Positions 1-6,410 are shown, counted from the stretch's first letter. The stretch is DNA of 13,147 bases from Methanoregulaceae archaeon UBA288 (GCA_002495225.1 DAEF01000214.1:1-13147); one strand, 5' to 3'. Translations and numbers: made by a program. The notes: a model not told the origin generated them from the letters alone.

Positions 1-41
1 TCAAGTAATTATGAGATCCTACAGCGGCGGATGCAGGTATT

Positions 42-455
42 CTAGCGGCGTCGGCCGGGAAAGAGGCCGGCGAGGAGAAGGAGGGCCGCACCGATCACGA
101 GGAGGGCCCAGCCCCATTCGGTGGCGAACGACGAGAGGACGGCGTCGGCGGACGAGCCCGGCCCGGCAACGACGAGCAGCTCGTTTCGGTGCTCGAGGAA
201 CTCCAGGAGTATCATCAGTCCGGCGAAACCCCCCGTGATCAGCAGGGCCCGGCGGCGGAGGAGGACGAGTGCGATCGAGCAGAGGGCCGCGACCAGGATC
301 AGCCGGGCCGGGACCGATCCGCTCCCGATGAGGGTCGCCGCCCCCCCGCCGGGCAGGGCCGCGATCGGCGCGAAGCAGCCGGCGGCCAGCAGGGCTGCGC
401 CGAGAAGGCCCCAGATGGTGGCCCGGGAGACCCGCCGCCGGCCGCTCCGTCGCAC
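42..455 (-). CDS. small four-helix membrane protein, function unknown
   Basis: I do not recognise this 137-residue protein. It reads as an integral membrane protein with four hydrophobic segments, near residues 13-34, 45-66, 69-88 and 110-133. Its ends are rich in arginine (start MRRSGRRRVSR, end PGRRR), and the positive-inside rule would put both in the cytoplasm. A loop between helices 3 and 4 carries HRNEL and a small polar stretch. The start is GTG. It is supported by an upstream GGGAGCTGATC (close to the archaeal Shine-Dalgarno GGAGGTGATC) and by the gene beginning only 4 bases after the stop of the lipoprotein gene, so the two are probably cotranscribed and translationally coupled. No catalytic motif is visible. 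Shadow frames of similar length exist here, but only this frame gives coherent membrane helices. Confidence 0.6.
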   Translation of the reverse strand: MRRSGRRRVSRATIWGLLGAALLAAGCFAPIAALPGGGAATLIGSGSVPARLILVAALCSIALVLLRRRALLITGGFAGLMILLEFLEHRNELLVVAGPGSSADAVLSSFATEWGWALLVIGAALLLLAGLFPGRRR

Positions 456-459
456 GCGA

Positions 460-672
460 TCAGCTCCCTATCGGGATCGGGATCGGGAGGGTCGTCTCCT
501 CGCCGGAGGGCGGGGTGCCGGTCGAGACTCCCTCCGAACCGGGCCCGGACGGCTCCGTCCCGCTCACCCCTCCGTCGGGCTGCCCCTCGTCGGCGAGGCA
601 GCCGGTACAGAGTGCGGCGCCGAGCACGAGCCCGGCGACGGCCAGCAGGTAGACGACCCTCTCCAGAGACAT
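460..672 (-). CDS. short putative lipoprotein
   Basis: A 70-residue protein with a hydrophobic N-terminal segment (about residues 5-21) ending in LCTGC. This resembles a lipobox, with Cys25 as the likely lipidated residue. The mature part, about 46 residues, is low-complexity and rich in Gly, Ser, Pro, Thr and Glu (for example GTEPSGPGSEG). That suits a flexible acidic tether on the outer face of the membrane. No enzyme domain is visible. The ATG lies about 27 bases downstream of a TATA-like element, so the message may be leaderless, although TGATC is also present just upstream. The downstream membrane-protein gene starts 4 bases after its stop. A joint role at the cell surface is inference only. 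Confidence 0.6.
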   Translation of the reverse strand: MSLERVVYLLAVAGLVLGAALCTGCLADEGQPDGGVSGTEPSGPGSEGVSTGTPPSGEETTLPIPIPIGS

Positions 673-694
673 GAGAGCTGATCAGGGGCGGCAT

Positions 695-704
695 GGTAAA
701 AAGG
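695..704 (-). promoter_or_regulatory. TATA-like element of the lipoprotein/membrane-protein pair
   Basis: On the minus strand this reads CCTTTTTACC, an AT island in G+C-rich surroundings. Its centre is about 27 bases before the ATG at 672. That is the archaeal TATA-to-start-site distance, so transcription may begin at or next to the start codon. Confidence 0.4.
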
Positions 705-960
705 TTCCTCGGGGAGGACTGGCGGGAGGTGCGGGGGGGGAGGGCTCCCCGGCGACGCAGTGGCCCCCGGGCGTCTGACGGTTGATCGCGACGGACGCCT
801 GCGCCGCGGGCGCGCCCCTGCGCGCGCCCATCCTCCCCTGCTCCTGAATGTCGAAATTAATCCACTGATGAAGGAAGATGGATTCGGCAGTACAGGATCA
901 GGCCCGGTCGGGCATTCCCGTTCCCGACCCGAACGCGGGGGGCCGGGACGTGAAAACAAT
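705..960. other. intergenic spacer with no gene seen
   Basis: This stretch separates the divergent lipoprotein and ferritin genes. It holds a G-tract near 729-740, a GGGCGCGCCC palindrome at 808-817 and a locally AT-richer patch at about 847-870 containing AAATTAAT. Short open frames exist, but none has a convincing start, ribosome-binding site or protein-like composition. I see no tRNA or other RNA gene. Confidence 0.5.
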
Positions 961-961
961 C

Positions 962-972
962 CTCTTAAATAG
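962..972 (+). promoter_or_regulatory. TATA box of the ferritin-like gene
   Basis: CTCTTAAATAG stands out from its surroundings and matches an archaeal TATA box. Transcription would start near 992. That leaves a leader of about 25 bases carrying a clear GGAGG at 1000-1004, about 12 bases before the ATG at 1017. Confidence 0.65.
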
Positions 973-1016
973 GGTCAGGAGGTACATTCTGATTACAACG
1001 GAGGTTGTCGTTAGTC

Positions 1017-1472
1017 ATGACTCCAGAGGATTACAAGAACATCATCTCGGAAGCGATCAACAACGAGGTGGAGGCGTACACGTTCTACCAGACCATCTCT
1101 GAGAAGGTCAAGGACGCGAACCTGAAGAAGCTCTTCGGCGAGCTCGCCGGCGAGGAGAAGGGCCACCGCGAGTACCTGCAGAAGCTCCTGAGCCGTGACA
1201 TCACGTCCCTCGGGTTCTCTGCCACGAAGGACTACAAGGTCGGCGACTCGATCCCCACCCCGCCCCTGACCCCCGACATGAAGCCCGTCGACGGCCTGGT
1301 GGTCGCGATCAAGAAGGAGCTCGCGGCCATGCAGATGTACACGCAGCTCGCGAACGCGTCCGACGACCCGGAGATCAAGAAGACCTTCACCGAGCTCGCA
1401 ACGATGGAGCGCGGGCACAAGACCCGGCTCGAGGACCTCTACGTGAACACGGCCTTCACCGAGGTCTGGTAA
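1017..1472 (+). CDS. rubrerythrin/ferritin-like diiron protein
   Basis: A 151-residue, mostly helical protein of the ferritin-like superfamily, rubrerythrin type without a rubredoxin tail. It has two helical-pair repeats. The first has the NNEVEAY helix (residues 15-21) and E47-K-G-H50. The second has K100-E101 and E131-R-G-H134. The paired Glu and ExxH ligands are those of a non-haem diiron centre. Such proteins reduce peroxide or act in iron handling in the cytoplasm of anaerobes, so oxidative-stress defence is the best guess. The start is ATG 1017, since GGAGG lies at the right distance. An upstream in-frame TTG at 1005 would overlap that ribosome-binding site. The gene is monocistronic with its own TATA box and converges on the next gene, 2 bases between stops. 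Without a rubredoxin domain its electron donor must be a separate protein. Confidence 0.85.
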   Translation: MTPEDYKNIISEAINNEVEAYTFYQTISEKVKDANLKKLFGELAGEEKGHREYLQKLLSRDITSLGFSATKDYKVGDSIPTPPLTPDMKPVDGLVVAIKKELAAMQMYTQLANASDDPEIKKTFTELATMERGHKTRLEDLYVNTAFTEVW

Positions 1473-1474
1473 CC

Positions 1475-2314
1475 CTACACCTCTTCTTTCGACGGCAGGG
1501 CCCCGAGCAGAGCGGCCAGCTCGTCGAACGATCCGGCCACCGCGGACGAGCACTCGAGCATCAGGTTCGCGCACTCGCCGTCGCCGACCCGCCGGAAGTC
1601 GGTGCGCAGGGCGACCACGGGGACGTTACGGGCGTAGGCGTACCCCATCTCCCAGGCCGTGCCCGAGTCCGGGTCCGCGCCGTCGATCACGGCGACGACG
1701 AGGTCGGCCGCGTCGAGGGCCGCGACGAGCCGCTCGAAGAGGCCGCGGAGCGCTCCCGGGCCACGCGCGGCACCGTCGTCACCGTGCTCCTGGGGGAGGT
1801 ACACCCGGAACCGGCGCGCCCGGAGAAAGGACGCGAGTTCCCCGTTGAACGTGCGCTCGGCCGCCGAGAAGAGGGGGGCCGCGAGGTAGACGCGATACCG
1901 GGAGAACGCGGCAACGTCGACCACCGGGATCTCGGGGAACCGGGCGAGCCAGCACCCGCGCCCGGGGCGGCGCGTGTCGTCGTAGTAATGGCGCGTCGCC
2001 CCGCAGCAGGGCGACGAGTCGACCCCGACGATGCAGAGCGGCGGGCCGCGCGCGGCCACGATCCCCCGGACGCCGGCCTCGAGCCGGTCGAGGAGTTCGT
2101 CGAAGGCCGGCGTGTCGAGCCGCCCGGCGAGCGGGCCGGGCGGACGCGGACTGCCGAGGTGGAGCGTCTCGGGGCAGGGCAGGGCCACGACCTCGATTTC
2201 GAATTCGCGGCACCGCTCGAGCGCCCGGGCATAGACCGCGCGGTCCGCGTCCGAGGTGATCCCGTCGGCCCTGAGCGACGGGTCGATCAGGCAGGGTGCG
2301 GCGAGCACGTACAT
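1475..2314 (-). CDS. fusion: COG5418/TudS-like N-terminal half + nucleoside 2-deoxyribosyltransferase-like C-terminal half
   Basis: A 279-residue protein with two parts. Residues 1-135 resemble the COG5418/DUF523 group (the TudS thiouracil desulfidase is a DUF523 member). Visible marks are APC8, R15-A-D-G18, L46-C47-P-E and G97-V-D-S-S-P-C103-C104-G, so C8, C47 and C103/C104 sit where three Fe-S-ligating cysteines would be expected. Residues 140-279 fit the nucleoside 2-deoxyribosyltransferase family: YLAAPLF (143-149), an Asp-rich VIDGADPDSG (209-218) and GTAWEMG (218-224) with the likely catalytic Glu222. The pairing suggests salvage or clean-up of modified, perhaps thiolated, nucleobases or nucleotides, but this is inference. 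The ATG has no Shine-Dalgarno sequence and lies 31 bases from the divergent tsr3 start. The C-terminal family assignment is firmer than the N-terminal one. Confidence 0.78.
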   Translation of the reverse strand: MYVLAAPCLIDPSLRADGITSDADRAVYARALERCREFEIEVVALPCPETLHLGSPRPPGPLAGRLDTPAFDELLDRLEAGVRGIVAARGPPLCIVGVDSSPCCGATRHYYDDTRRPGRGCWLARFPEIPVVDVAAFSRYRVYLAAPLFSAAERTFNGELASFLRARRFRVYLPQEHGDDGAARGPGALRGLFERLVAALDAADLVVAVIDGADPDSGTAWEMGYAYARNVPVVALRTDFRRVGDGECANLMLECSSAVAGSFDELAALLGALPSKEEV

Positions 2315-2345
2315 TGATGGAGGGTGGGTCCCAACCCGCTATCAG

Positions 2346-2852
2346 ATGATCCCCCTCCTCGCCTACCGGGACAACACCTGCGCGCCGAAGAAGTGCACGA
2401 TGGTCCGGCTCGCGAGGACCGGGCTGGTCCGGATCGTGGACCGGCCGGGGCAGGTGCCGCGCTCGACCCTCATCCTCGACCCGACCGCGGAGCAGGCGCT
2501 CTCGCCCGCGGACGCCCCCGGGAACGGCGGGGCGGTCCGCTCCCTCACGGCCCTCGACTGCTCGTGGGAGGTCCTCGACGCCGGCGTCTTCGGCGCGTGG
2601 CGCCACCACCGCGCCCTCCCGTACCTGGTCGCGGCGAACCCGACCAACTACGGCCGGCCGCTCCGGCTCTCGTCGGCCGAGGCGCTCGCAGCGGCCCTCT
2701 ACATCCTCGGCGAGCCCGAACAGGCGGCATCCGTGCTCGACGCCTTCCGCTGGGGCCCGCACTTCCTGGTCCTGAACCGCGAGCCCCTCGACGAGTACGC
2801 GGCAGCGAAGGACTCCACCGGAGTCGTCGCGGCGCAGGCCCGGTATCTTTAG
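2346..2852 (+). CDS. tsr3: Tsr3-type rRNA aminocarboxypropyltransferase (DUF367)
   Basis: A 168-residue protein of the Tsr3/DUF367 family. This family transfers the 3-amino-3-carboxypropyl group of S-adenosylmethionine to a uridine-derived base in helix 31 of small-subunit rRNA, late in subunit maturation. Family marks are C12-x-P-K-K-C17-T, LDPTAEQALSP (44-54), the ALDCSWE block (69-75), L91-P-Y-L-V-A-A-N-P-x-N-Y-G-R-P, LSSAEALAAALYILG (108-122) and F134-R-W-G-x-x-F-L-x-L-N. Homologues normally begin just before this first Cys motif, so ATG 2346 is preferred over the in-frame ATG at 2256, which would overlap the divergent gene. A GGAGGG lies about 20 bases upstream, too far to be a standard ribosome-binding site, so a leaderless message is possible. 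The protein is complete. Confidence 0.9.
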   Translation: MIPLLAYRDNTCAPKKCTMVRLARTGLVRIVDRPGQVPRSTLILDPTAEQALSPADAPGNGGAVRSLTALDCSWEVLDAGVFGAWRHHRALPYLVAANPTNYGRPLRLSSAEALAAALYILGEPEQAASVLDAFRWGPHFLVLNREPLDEYAAAKDSTGVVAAQARYL

Positions 2853-2951
2853 GTGGGATGGGGAGCGAGGTATCACCCTCCGAGGAGTCGTCGCTCCGGC
2901 CGCGTGAACGGCAGTCCGGAGCGCCGTCTCCACCGGAGGCAGGGGGAGTTG

Positions 2952-3818
2952 ATGACGGATACGGCACCAGACAGTGGCAGAAAGAAGATCCCCGGCACCG
3001 TCCGGCAGAAGCAGAAGGGGTACGTCGCCCTGCGGCTCCACGCGGTGGGCGGGGAGTTCACCTCCGTGCAGATGCGGGCGATCGCCGGAGTGGCGGAGAC
3101 GTACGGCCGGGGTCGCCTGCACCTCTCGACCAGGCAGGGGATCGAGATCCACTGGGTGCCCGTCTCCGATATCGAACCGGCGGCCAGGGAGCTCGAGGCG
3201 GCGGGCGTGGCCATGGGCGCGGACGGGCCCCGGGTGCGGATCATCACGGCCTGCCCCGGCGCGGAGACCTGCCGCTGGGGGATCTTCGATACGAAGAAGG
3301 TCGCCCGGGAGCTGGACCGCCTCTACTTCGCCAGGGAGGCGCCCTACAAGTTCAAGATCGCCGTCACCGGCTGCCCCAACAACTGCGCCAAGGCGACCGA
3401 GAACGACATCGGGGTCATGGGCGCGATCGTCCCCGCCTGGGACGGGGACGCCTGCGACGACTGCGGGGCGTGCGAAAAGATCTGCCCCGTCTCCGCGATA
3501 CGGAAGGTCGACGAACGGTACGTCGTCGATACCGCCCTCTGCCTCAACTGCAGCAGGTGCACCTCGAGCTGCCCCCAGGGGGCGTGGACGGTCGCCCGGC
3601 GCGGGTTCGCGCTCTGGATCGGGGGAACGATGGGCAAGACGCCCCGCCTCGCCGACCGGCTCGACGGGGTGATCGAGTCGCCGGAGGAGTTCTACGCGCT
3701 CGTCGAGCGCGCCTTCGCGTTCTACCGCGAGAACGGCCGGCCGAAGGAGCGGTTCGGGCGGACGATCGACCGGATCGGGCTTGAGGTTGTCCTGCAGGAG
3801 ATTGCGGGCGGCGACTAG
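2952..3818 (+). CDS. small siroheme sulfite/nitrite reductase-like protein with 2[4Fe-4S] ferredoxin domain
   Basis: A 288-residue protein of the nitrite/sulfite reductase family, of the compact kind found in methanogens (dissimilatory-sulfite-reductase-like proteins). Residues 13-90 form the ferredoxin-like half domain with GRGRLHLSTRQGIEI. The siroheme/[4Fe-4S] signature is C101-x5-C107 and C141-P-N-N-C145. A bacterial-type ferredoxin insert follows, with C168-x2-C171-x2-C174-x3-C178-P and C197-x2-C200-x2-C203-x3-C207-P, for two more clusters. All twelve cysteines are present. The C-terminal end (240-288) is helical. The protein is cytoplasmic, and the ferredoxin domain presumably feeds electrons to the siroheme. 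The substrate cannot be read from sequence: sulfite, nitrite or another role are all possible. GGGGGAG lies immediately before ATG 2952. There is no clear own TATA box, so cotranscription with tsr3 is possible. No siroheme-synthesis gene is nearby. Confidence 0.85.
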   Translation: MTDTAPDSGRKKIPGTVRQKQKGYVALRLHAVGGEFTSVQMRAIAGVAETYGRGRLHLSTRQGIEIHWVPVSDIEPAARELEAAGVAMGADGPRVRIITACPGAETCRWGIFDTKKVARELDRLYFAREAPYKFKIAVTGCPNNCAKATENDIGVMGAIVPAWDGDACDDCGACEKICPVSAIRKVDERYVVDTALCLNCSRCTSSCPQGAWTVARRGFALWIGGTMGKTPRLADRLDGVIESPEEFYALVERAFAFYRENGRPKERFGRTIDRIGLEVVLQEIAGGD

Positions 3819-3869
3819 GGCGCACGCCCGCCGCCGGGTTTCTCCACTGAACGGAGCCACGGATCGTCG

Positions 3870-4440
3870 ATGTTGCCCGATGCCGTCGTCGCGGGTGCCC
3901 TCGCGCTCGTCGCGTTCCTCGTCTTCGTCGTCCGCAGCACGTGAAATTCGCGGAAGCTCCCCCGCGATCAGGGTGCGGCGGGGCTGCCGGCATACCTGCT
4001 CGTCGCCGGGTACGCGGGCCTCGGCGCGTTCGCGCTGGTGACGGTCGCCTGCCCCGCCCTCTTCCTGCTCGGCCGTATCGACCTTGTCACCGGCTCCGGG
4101 CTCCAGCTCCGCCCTCCCGGCGGCGTGCCCCCAGCTCGCCGCAGGGACGGCCCTGGTCTTCTGGTCCCTTCACGCGATCGAGCCCGGGAGGCTTACGACG
4201 ACGGGGCCCTGCGCCCGTCTCCGCCACCCTAAGTACACCGGCTACTTCCTCGTGTTCGCCGGTGTCGTTCTGCTGACCCTCCACCTCCTCGCCCTGCTCT
4301 CCCTGCTCTTCGTACCGGCCCAGGCAGCCGTCGCCCGGCGCGAGGAGGCGGACCTCGCGACCCGGTTCGGCGGGGTATACCGGGCGTACGCGGCGATCGC
4401 CGGGCGGTTCTGGCCGCGATGGCGGCGAGGCCGGGATTAG
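3870..4440 (+). pseudogene. broken isoprenylcysteine carboxyl methyltransferase (ICMT)-like membrane protein
   Basis: The 571-base span equals 189 codons plus a stop and one extra base. The first frame reads MLPDAVVAGALALVAFLVFV (a membrane helix), meets a TGA at 3942-3944, then continues in the same frame with LPAYLLVAGYAGLGAFALVT and LFLLGRIDLVTGSG. From about 4132 the match moves to the +1 frame: LAAGTALVFWSLHAI, then RLRHPKYTGYFLVFAG, a long hydrophobic helix and the tail GGVYRAYAAIAGRFWPRW. Removing one C from the C5 run at 4128-4132 joins the two frames exactly (V-P-Q-L-A). RHPKYTG and the Tyr/Arg-rich end are hallmarks of ICMT/PEMT-like methyltransferases with about four membrane spans. 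So a nonsense codon and a frameshift disrupt one ancestral gene. Sequencing error in the C-run is possible but would not explain the TGA. Confidence 0.72.
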
Positions 4441-4444
4441 ACGA

Positions 4445-4453
4445 ATTTAAGTA
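4445..4453 (+). promoter_or_regulatory. TATA box of gap
   Basis: ATTTAAGTA is a strong archaeal TATA match, placed just after the broken ICMT-like gene. Transcription would start near 4475, giving a leader of about 75 bases, long for this window, which contains a 16-base palindrome. Confidence 0.65.
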
Positions 4454-4507
4454 ATCACGTGCCCTGACAGTTGATAGTGTCCTCAGGAGCTTGCTCCGGC
4501 ACCGGCA

Positions 4508-4523
4508 GCACCCGTACGGGTGC
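4508..4523. repeat. 16-base perfect palindrome in the gap leader
   Basis: GCACCCGTACGGGTGC equals its own reverse complement. It lies about 33 bases after the inferred transcription start and 28 bases before the gap ATG. It could be an operator for a dimeric repressor downstream of the promoter or the stem of an RNA hairpin. Function is not shown. Confidence 0.55.
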
Positions 4524-4551
4524 GCAGGCATGAGGACCGCACGGGGGAAGC

Positions 4552-5574
4552 ATGACAATTAAAGTCGCCATCAACGGATACGGCACCATCGGCAAGCGCG
4601 TCGCCGATGCGGTCGCGGCACAGCCCGACATGGAGATCGTCGGCGTCTCGAAGACCTCGATGAACGCCGAGGCCTACGTCGCGAAGGAGCGCGGGTTCCC
4701 GCTCTACATCGCGGACATGGCCAAGCGGGCGGACTTCGAGAACGCGGGGGTTTCCGTCGCGGGCACCGTCGTCGAGATGATCAAAAAGGCCGACGTCGTG
4801 GTCGACGCGACGCCCGGCGGGGTCGGGCTCAAGAACAAGCCCATGTACGAGGAGCACAGGGTCCGCGCGATCTACCAGGGCGGCGAGAAGCACGCGACGA
4901 CCGGGTTCTCGTTCAACTCCTCGGTCAACTACGCCGACGCGAAGGGGCGGCAGTTCACGCGGGTGGTCTCGTGCAACACGACCGGCCTGGTCCGGATCAT
5001 CCACGAGATGGACAGGGCGTTCGGCGTGGAGATGGTCCGGGCCGTGATGGTCCGGCGCGCCTCTGACCCCGGCGACATCAAGCGCGGGCCGGTCGACGCG
5101 ATCGTGCTCGACCCGGTGACCCTCCCGAGCCACCACGGCCCGGACGTCCAGTCCGTGCTCGAGCACATCAAGATCACGACCGCCGCCATGATCGTGCCGA
5201 CCACGTTCATGCACATGCACGTGCTCCAGATGACCCTCGCGAAGCCCGCGACCCGCGAGCGCGTGATCGAGCTGATCGAGGCAAACCCGCGCCTGGGCCT
5301 GGTCCGGAAGCCGGCCGGGATCACATCGTCGGCCCAGCTCCGGGAGCACATGTCGGACCTCAACCGCCCCCGCTCGGACATGTGGGAGAACGGGATCTTC
5401 GAGGAGTCGATCTCGGTCGTCGAAAACGAGCTCTGGCTCTTCCAGGCGATCCACCAGGAGGCCGACGTCGTGGTCGAGAACGTGGACGCCATCCGCGCGA
5501 TGTGCTCGGACGTTTCGGCCGACGAGTCGATGAAGATGACGAACCAGGCGCTCGGCTTCGTCGCGGTGAAGTAG
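4552..5574 (+). CDS. gap: archaeal type II glyceraldehyde-3-phosphate dehydrogenase
   Basis: A 340-residue protein of the archaeal phosphorylating GAPDH family (EC 1.2.1.59, NAD(P)+), converting glyceraldehyde 3-phosphate to 1,3-bisphosphoglycerate and back. In methanogens the main use is gluconeogenic. The N-terminal Rossmann fold shows INGYGTIGKRV (residues 7-17), and a D85-A-T-P-G-G turn follows. The catalytic cysteine is C141 in SCNTTG, and HMH at 221-223 is the archaeal-type active-site histidine region. Length and both ends match the family, and the frame is intact. ATG 4552 follows GGGGGAA by 3-4 bases. The gene has its own TATA box and a leader palindrome that may be regulatory. It looks monocistronic, with a weak hairpin downstream. 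Confidence 0.96.
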   Translation: MTIKVAINGYGTIGKRVADAVAAQPDMEIVGVSKTSMNAEAYVAKERGFPLYIADMAKRADFENAGVSVAGTVVEMIKKADVVVDATPGGVGLKNKPMYEEHRVRAIYQGGEKHATTGFSFNSSVNYADAKGRQFTRVVSCNTTGLVRIIHEMDRAFGVEMVRAVMVRRASDPGDIKRGPVDAIVLDPVTLPSHHGPDVQSVLEHIKITTAAMIVPTTFMHMHVLQMTLAKPATRERVIELIEANPRLGLVRKPAGITSSAQLREHMSDLNRPRSDMWENGIFEESISVVENELWLFQAIHQEADVVVENVDAIRAMCSDVSADESMKMTNQALGFVAVK

Positions 5575-5582
5575 GGCCCTCG

Positions 5583-5615
5583 CGGAGGCGTGGACGACGA
5601 CCAGAGTCGTCTCCG
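5583..5615 (+). terminator. weak hairpin downstream of gap
   Basis: GACGAC (5593-5598) pairs with GTCGTC (5606-5611) around a 7-base loop. CGGAG (5583-5587) can alternatively pair with CTCCG (5611-5615). No T-run follows directly, so a terminator role is only a guess from position. Confidence 0.25.
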
Positions 5616-5900
5616 AGCGTCAGCCGTCCGTCTTCGTCACTGCAGGCGCCGCACGTGCGGCACGCCACCCTTCTGCCGGGACGAGGTGGCCTTCCCCCAC
5701 CCGTGCCCGCACCGCCCGGTACCGGTGGTGGCCGGGCGCTCCGTGACGCGGGGACGGCAGTATCCCGGCACCGTGTCGTTGTTTTCCCGGGTTCACGGTA
5801 GGAGCCGACCGACACCCGGGGATCTCCAGCAGGAGCACCCCGTCCTCCCGCCGCCTCGTGCCGTCGACTCCGAGGGCGCGCATACCGGCCGGGGCACAGG
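5616..5900 (+). other. spacer without an intact gene; possible zinc-ribbon remnants
   Basis: About 370 bases lie between gap and the next gene, and no frame gives a credible full protein. Around 5641-5808 there are cysteine-bearing fragments: CRRRTCGT, then DEVAFPHPCPH in the same frame, and CRCFPGF in another frame near the end. These recall the short archaeal zinc-ribbon proteins of COG2888, which are about 60 residues with CxxC knuckles and CGF near the end. The span (about 165 bases) would fit a decayed copy, but no start codon or continuous frame exists. A perfect 14-base palindrome, GCCGCACGTGCGGC, sits at 5648-5661. No tRNA-like fold or T-loop sequence is seen. Confidence 0.25.
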
Positions 5901-5903
5901 AAT

Positions 5904-5912
5904 CCTTACATA
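5904..5912 (+). promoter_or_regulatory. TATA-like element of the SRPBCC gene
   Basis: CCTTACATA sits where a TATA box would place the start near 5935, a few bases before the ATG at 5942. The leader would be very short or absent, consistent with the lack of a strong Shine-Dalgarno sequence. Confidence 0.45.
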
Positions 5913-5941
5913 GCTCGGTCGCTCCATCCGTGTTGAGGACC

Positions 5942-6397
5942 ATGACGGTGGATGCTTCGGCGCCGGTGAGGGTCTCGGAGACGATCGAGATCGAGGCCGG
6001 CCCCGGGGCGGTCTGGGCGATCCTTTCGACGATCGAACGCTGGCCGGCATGGAACCCCGACGTGACCGACGCCCGGCTGGAAGGGCCGTTTGCCGGGGGG
6101 TCGACATTCTCCTGGAAGGCCGGGCCGGGGACGATCAGATCGACCCTCGTCCAGGTCGAGGAGCCCCGCCGGCTCGAGTGGACAGGACGGACGCTCGGGA
6201 TCTCGGCGGTCCACGCCTGGAGCCTCGGGGAGCAGGCGGGGGGGACGGCCGTGACGACGGAGGAGTCCTGGAGCGGGCCCGTCGCCCGTCTCCTCCGCCG
6301 GCGCCTCCAGGGCACCCTCGAACGCTCGACCGCCCGGTGGCCCGGCTTTCTGAAGGCCGAGGCGGAACGGGCGGCACGCGGGAAGACGCCTGCATGA
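5942..6397 (+). CDS. SRPBCC (START/polyketide-cyclase-like) ligand-binding protein
   Basis: A 151-residue protein of the SRPBCC superfamily, a helix-grip fold with a deep hydrophobic pocket. The N-terminal strand and helix carry the typical pattern VSETIEIEAGPGAVWAILS, followed by W-P-A-W-N-P-D and a strand ending in G-G-S-T-F-S-W. The middle strands have LVQVEEPRRLEWTGR, and the C-terminal helix (about 120-147) is long and basic. Members bind or convert lipids, polyketides or other hydrophobic ligands, and the actual ligand cannot be told from sequence. ATG 5942 is chosen because the fold begins about ten residues later and a TATA-like box lies about 35 bases upstream. An in-frame upstream start at 5858 would add unlikely sequence and precede that box. 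It ends 50 bases before tyrS, and a functional link is not evident. Confidence 0.8.
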   Translation: MTVDASAPVRVSETIEIEAGPGAVWAILSTIERWPAWNPDVTDARLEGPFAGGSTFSWKAGPGTIRSTLVQVEEPRRLEWTGRTLGISAVHAWSLGEQAGGTAVTTEESWSGPVARLLRRRLQGTLERSTARWPGFLKAEAERAARGKTPA

Positions 6398-6410
6398 GCC
6401 CGCGGGCCAC

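Noticed and set aside
866..930. C/D-box small RNA suggested by TGATGAA near 866
   Set aside because: No matching D box or terminal stem at the right distance could be found.
1005..1016. TTG at 1005 as the ferritin start
   Set aside because: It would overlap the ribosome-binding GGAGG. ATG 1017 has proper spacing and the usual family start.
1779..3860. A 693-codon open frame on the minus strand
   Set aside because: It spans several real genes on both strands (the fusion gene, tsr3, the reductase) and has shadow-type composition with no domain.
3942..3944. TGA in the ICMT-like gene read as selenocysteine
   Set aside because: No SECIS-like hairpin is evident, the family has no selenocysteine at this place that I know of, and a frameshift in the same gene points to decay.
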